Shown here piece after piece: positions 62,584-64,000 of a DNA stretch of 64,000 bases. Position numbers and translations under genes: made by a program. A model generated the notes under the pieces. The model saw only the letters and a list, made by a program, of their open reading frames with translations. It did no database searches and was not told the origin of the DNA. Source of the stretch: Sphaerospermopsis kisseleviana NIES-73 (GTDB lineage Bacteria > Cyanobacteriota > Cyanobacteriia > Cyanobacteriales > Nostocaceae); the NCBI RefSeq assembly GCF_002368075.1, contig NZ_AP018314.1, positions 157,343-221,342 on the forward strand. The letters are read 5' to 3'. Each line of letters starts with the position of its first letter. Positions within the stretch are counted from its first letter, which is position 1.

Positions 62584-64000
62584 CTATACAGCACCTTTTT
62601 TTATCATTTCAAATCCATAAACATAAATATCAGCAACCTTATATCTTTTTTCTCTTTCTCGCCATTCAATCAAACCAATTTCATTTAAAAAAGATGCAAA
62701 CTCTTCAAACCCTGCTATATTTTTTGCTGACTTTTCCCATAATTCAGATAATTCTTCCTTAGATAAAAAAGCTGATTGTTGTTTGAGAGAATCAAAAAAT
62801 CTAGTGAGATAACGATATTCTTCTTTAATTTCATCACATCGTTGTTTTGAAGCTTTTTGCAATCCAATTTCTAAAGATTTACTGCGTAATAAACGATCTG
62901 TTGGAGGTTGAATTGATGACTTCCCTTGATAGCTTAATTCTTGTTCCTTTGCACCCGCTAATAAAATGCTTAAACTGCGAGGAAAAGTAGTACCACTAGA
63001 ATCCGTTAATCTTTCATGAACCCATCGAGATACATATTTAGCTTTGTCTCCTTTTCTGCGACGACTTCCCCAAAGTAATTCTAAAGCTTTATCAATTGCA
63101 TCTTCAGTAGTTTGATCAATCGCATCTTCAGCAATGGGAGAAAATCTATTTACCAAATTCTTAAAATCAGGAGATTGTATTGCTTGACGCAAAGCTAATC
63201 TTAAAAAATCAACCCTAGTCCATTGTAAAATTAGATCACGTCCAGTAAAATGACTTTTATTATCAAAAATCAAACGATTCCATATATCCTCTCTCAAGAA
63301 AATTTTAAATCTAATTTCTGTTAATCTGTTAGCATCACAAGATTGAACTAATTGAAATAATCCCGATAATGCAGATTGTCTTACTTCTCCCGCTTCAGAA
63401 AAATCTTCATCTAAATCATCATAAAGAAACCAAATTTTTTGACCTTTAGTTTTGACTTCTTCATGAATAATCATGTTAATAGCATCTTTTACTATTAAAC
63501 GTAGTTCAGATGTAGATAATTCTAACAAAGCGGTAATATTTTCAGCTTGCCATAATTCCGAATCTAAATTAGTGAAAATTGATTTGATAGGAGTAAATTT
63601 TTCACCTTTCTTTCCTTTTGGAAAAGTAAATAAATTTTCTTGATAACATCTGAGTAATAAATAAGCTCGCCAAAATGCCTCCCAAGTGGCATTATTGTCT
63701 TGTAAGCGTTGATGAATAATCTGAAATTCATCACGAGATGGACGACTTACTTGGAATCTCCCATGTGCTGATATAAATATCGTGTTATCTAATCTACCAC
63801 GAGCTAGTTTTTTAGCAAAATTTTCATGTTGAAGAAATAGCCAGTATAATGCAGTTTTACCTGTTCCTTTTCTGCCTCTAATTAAACAAGTTGCATTATC
63901 TAAGAATTTATCAAAATCATTGGTACGCTGAAATAGTAAACTTAAATCTTGTCTTTGTTCCGCAGCATTTACTTCAGGAAATTGTAAACTTTCAATAATT
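62584..64000 (-). CDS. Large P-loop ATPase, 5' end beyond the window (Sll1717-like)
   Basis: Reading on the minus strand, the frame enters from the window edge without a start and ends at 62584, so 472 or more residues are seen. It shows Walker A IRGRKGTGKTALYWLF (codons near 63885-63840) and a Walker B-like IWFLYDDLDEDF. A long helical C-terminal part includes RFKIFLREDIWNRLIF, YVSRWVHERLTDSSGTTFPRSLSIL and a final winged-helix-like EIGLIEWREREKRYKVADIY. This matches the P-loop ATPase family annotated from Sll1717. Function unknown; STAND-like signalling or defence is possible. Confidence 0.75.
   Translation of the reverse strand, partial: IIESLQFPEVNAAEQRQDLSLLFQRTNDFDKFLDNATCLIRGRKGTGKTALYWLFLQHENFAKKLARGRLDNTIFISAHGRFQVSRPSRDEFQIIHQRLQDNNATWEAFWRAYLLLRCYQENLFTFPKGKKGEKFTPIKSIFTNLDSELWQAENITALLELSTSELRLIVKDAINMIIHEEVKTKGQKIWFLYDDLDEDFSEAGEVRQSALSGLFQLVQSCDANRLTEIRFKIFLREDIWNRLIFDNKSHFTGRDLILQWTRVDFLRLALRQAIQSPDFKNLVNRFSPIAEDAIDQTTEDAIDKALELLWGSRRRKGDKAKYVSRWVHERLTDSSGTTFPRSLSILLAGAKEQELSYQGKSSIQPPTDRLLRSKSLEIGLQKASKQRCDEIKEEYRYLTRFFDSLKQQSAFLSKEELSELWEKSAKNIAGFEEFASFLNEIGLIEWREREKRYKVADIYVYGFEMIKKGAV

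Overview
The window is chromosomal DNA from a filamentous, nitrogen-fixing-type cyanobacterium (order Nostocales, in the Anabaena / Dolichospermum / Nostoc range). The evidence is a complete phycocyanin rod operon (cpcBACDEF plus three cpcG genes), photosystem II genes psbB and psbT, geranylgeranyl reductase chlP, many GCGATCGC (HIP1) octamers, heptanucleotide tandem repeats typical of heterocystous cyanobacteria, and AT-rich coding sequence. The species cannot be fixed by eye.

Layout. 0-16 kb: housekeeping genes (DUF1825 protein, class A penicillin-binding protein, tyrS, Uma2 protein, pyrF, glgB, a peptidoglycan-binding protein, tRNA-His, the sirohydrochlorin/siroheme pair cbiX-cobA, a PatA-like response regulator, a pseudouridine synthase). 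16.8-23.8 kb: the phycobilisome rod operon. No phycoerythrocyanin (pec) genes lie directly upstream. 24.2-31.8 kb: an unusual cluster with two asparagine-synthetase-like ligases that both lack the N-terminal Cys2, a PLP decarboxylase-fold protein that lacks the PLP lysine, a zinc-ribbon membrane protein and a nucleoside-phosphorylase-like protein. A stand-alone cyanophycin-synthetase-like ATP-grasp protein follows. 34-41 kb: a CIRCE operator in front of an EamA transporter, a lumenal pentapeptide protein, a YraN nuclease, queA, chlP and cysA. 42-49 kb: tRNA-Gly, an HD phosphohydrolase, a peptide ABC transporter split over both strands, a Uma2 protein and a YefM antitoxin with a broken YoeB toxin. 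49.9-54 kb: psbB-psbT, rpsA and a HAD phosphatase. 54-59.5 kb: the urease genes ureDABC on the minus strand, interrupted between ureA and ureB by an ABC-ATPase / TOPRIM (DUF4276) pair. 59.5-64 kb: an orphan ParA, a helical membrane protein, a PIN-domain toxin pair and the 3' part of a large P-loop ATPase that runs off the window.

Intergenic DNA is packed with small mobile-looking elements. These include hairpins ending in GGGGCGAAGCATTCGG-type arms, a 103-bp MITE with TA target duplications (two copies, one nested in another repeat), a 157-bp element with terminal inverted repeats, a 140-151-bp CTAG-bounded element whose interior is flipped between copies, and heptamer arrays. Short repeats have also landed in frame inside an asparagine-synthetase-like gene, the decarboxylase-like gene and ureC.

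The strongest candidates for something undescribed are the ATPase/TOPRIM pair embedded in the urease operon (a defence-like module using a metabolic operon) and the Cys-less AsnB pair plus Lys-less decarboxylase cluster. Identifications rest on motif recognition and recalled family knowledge. No database search was run.
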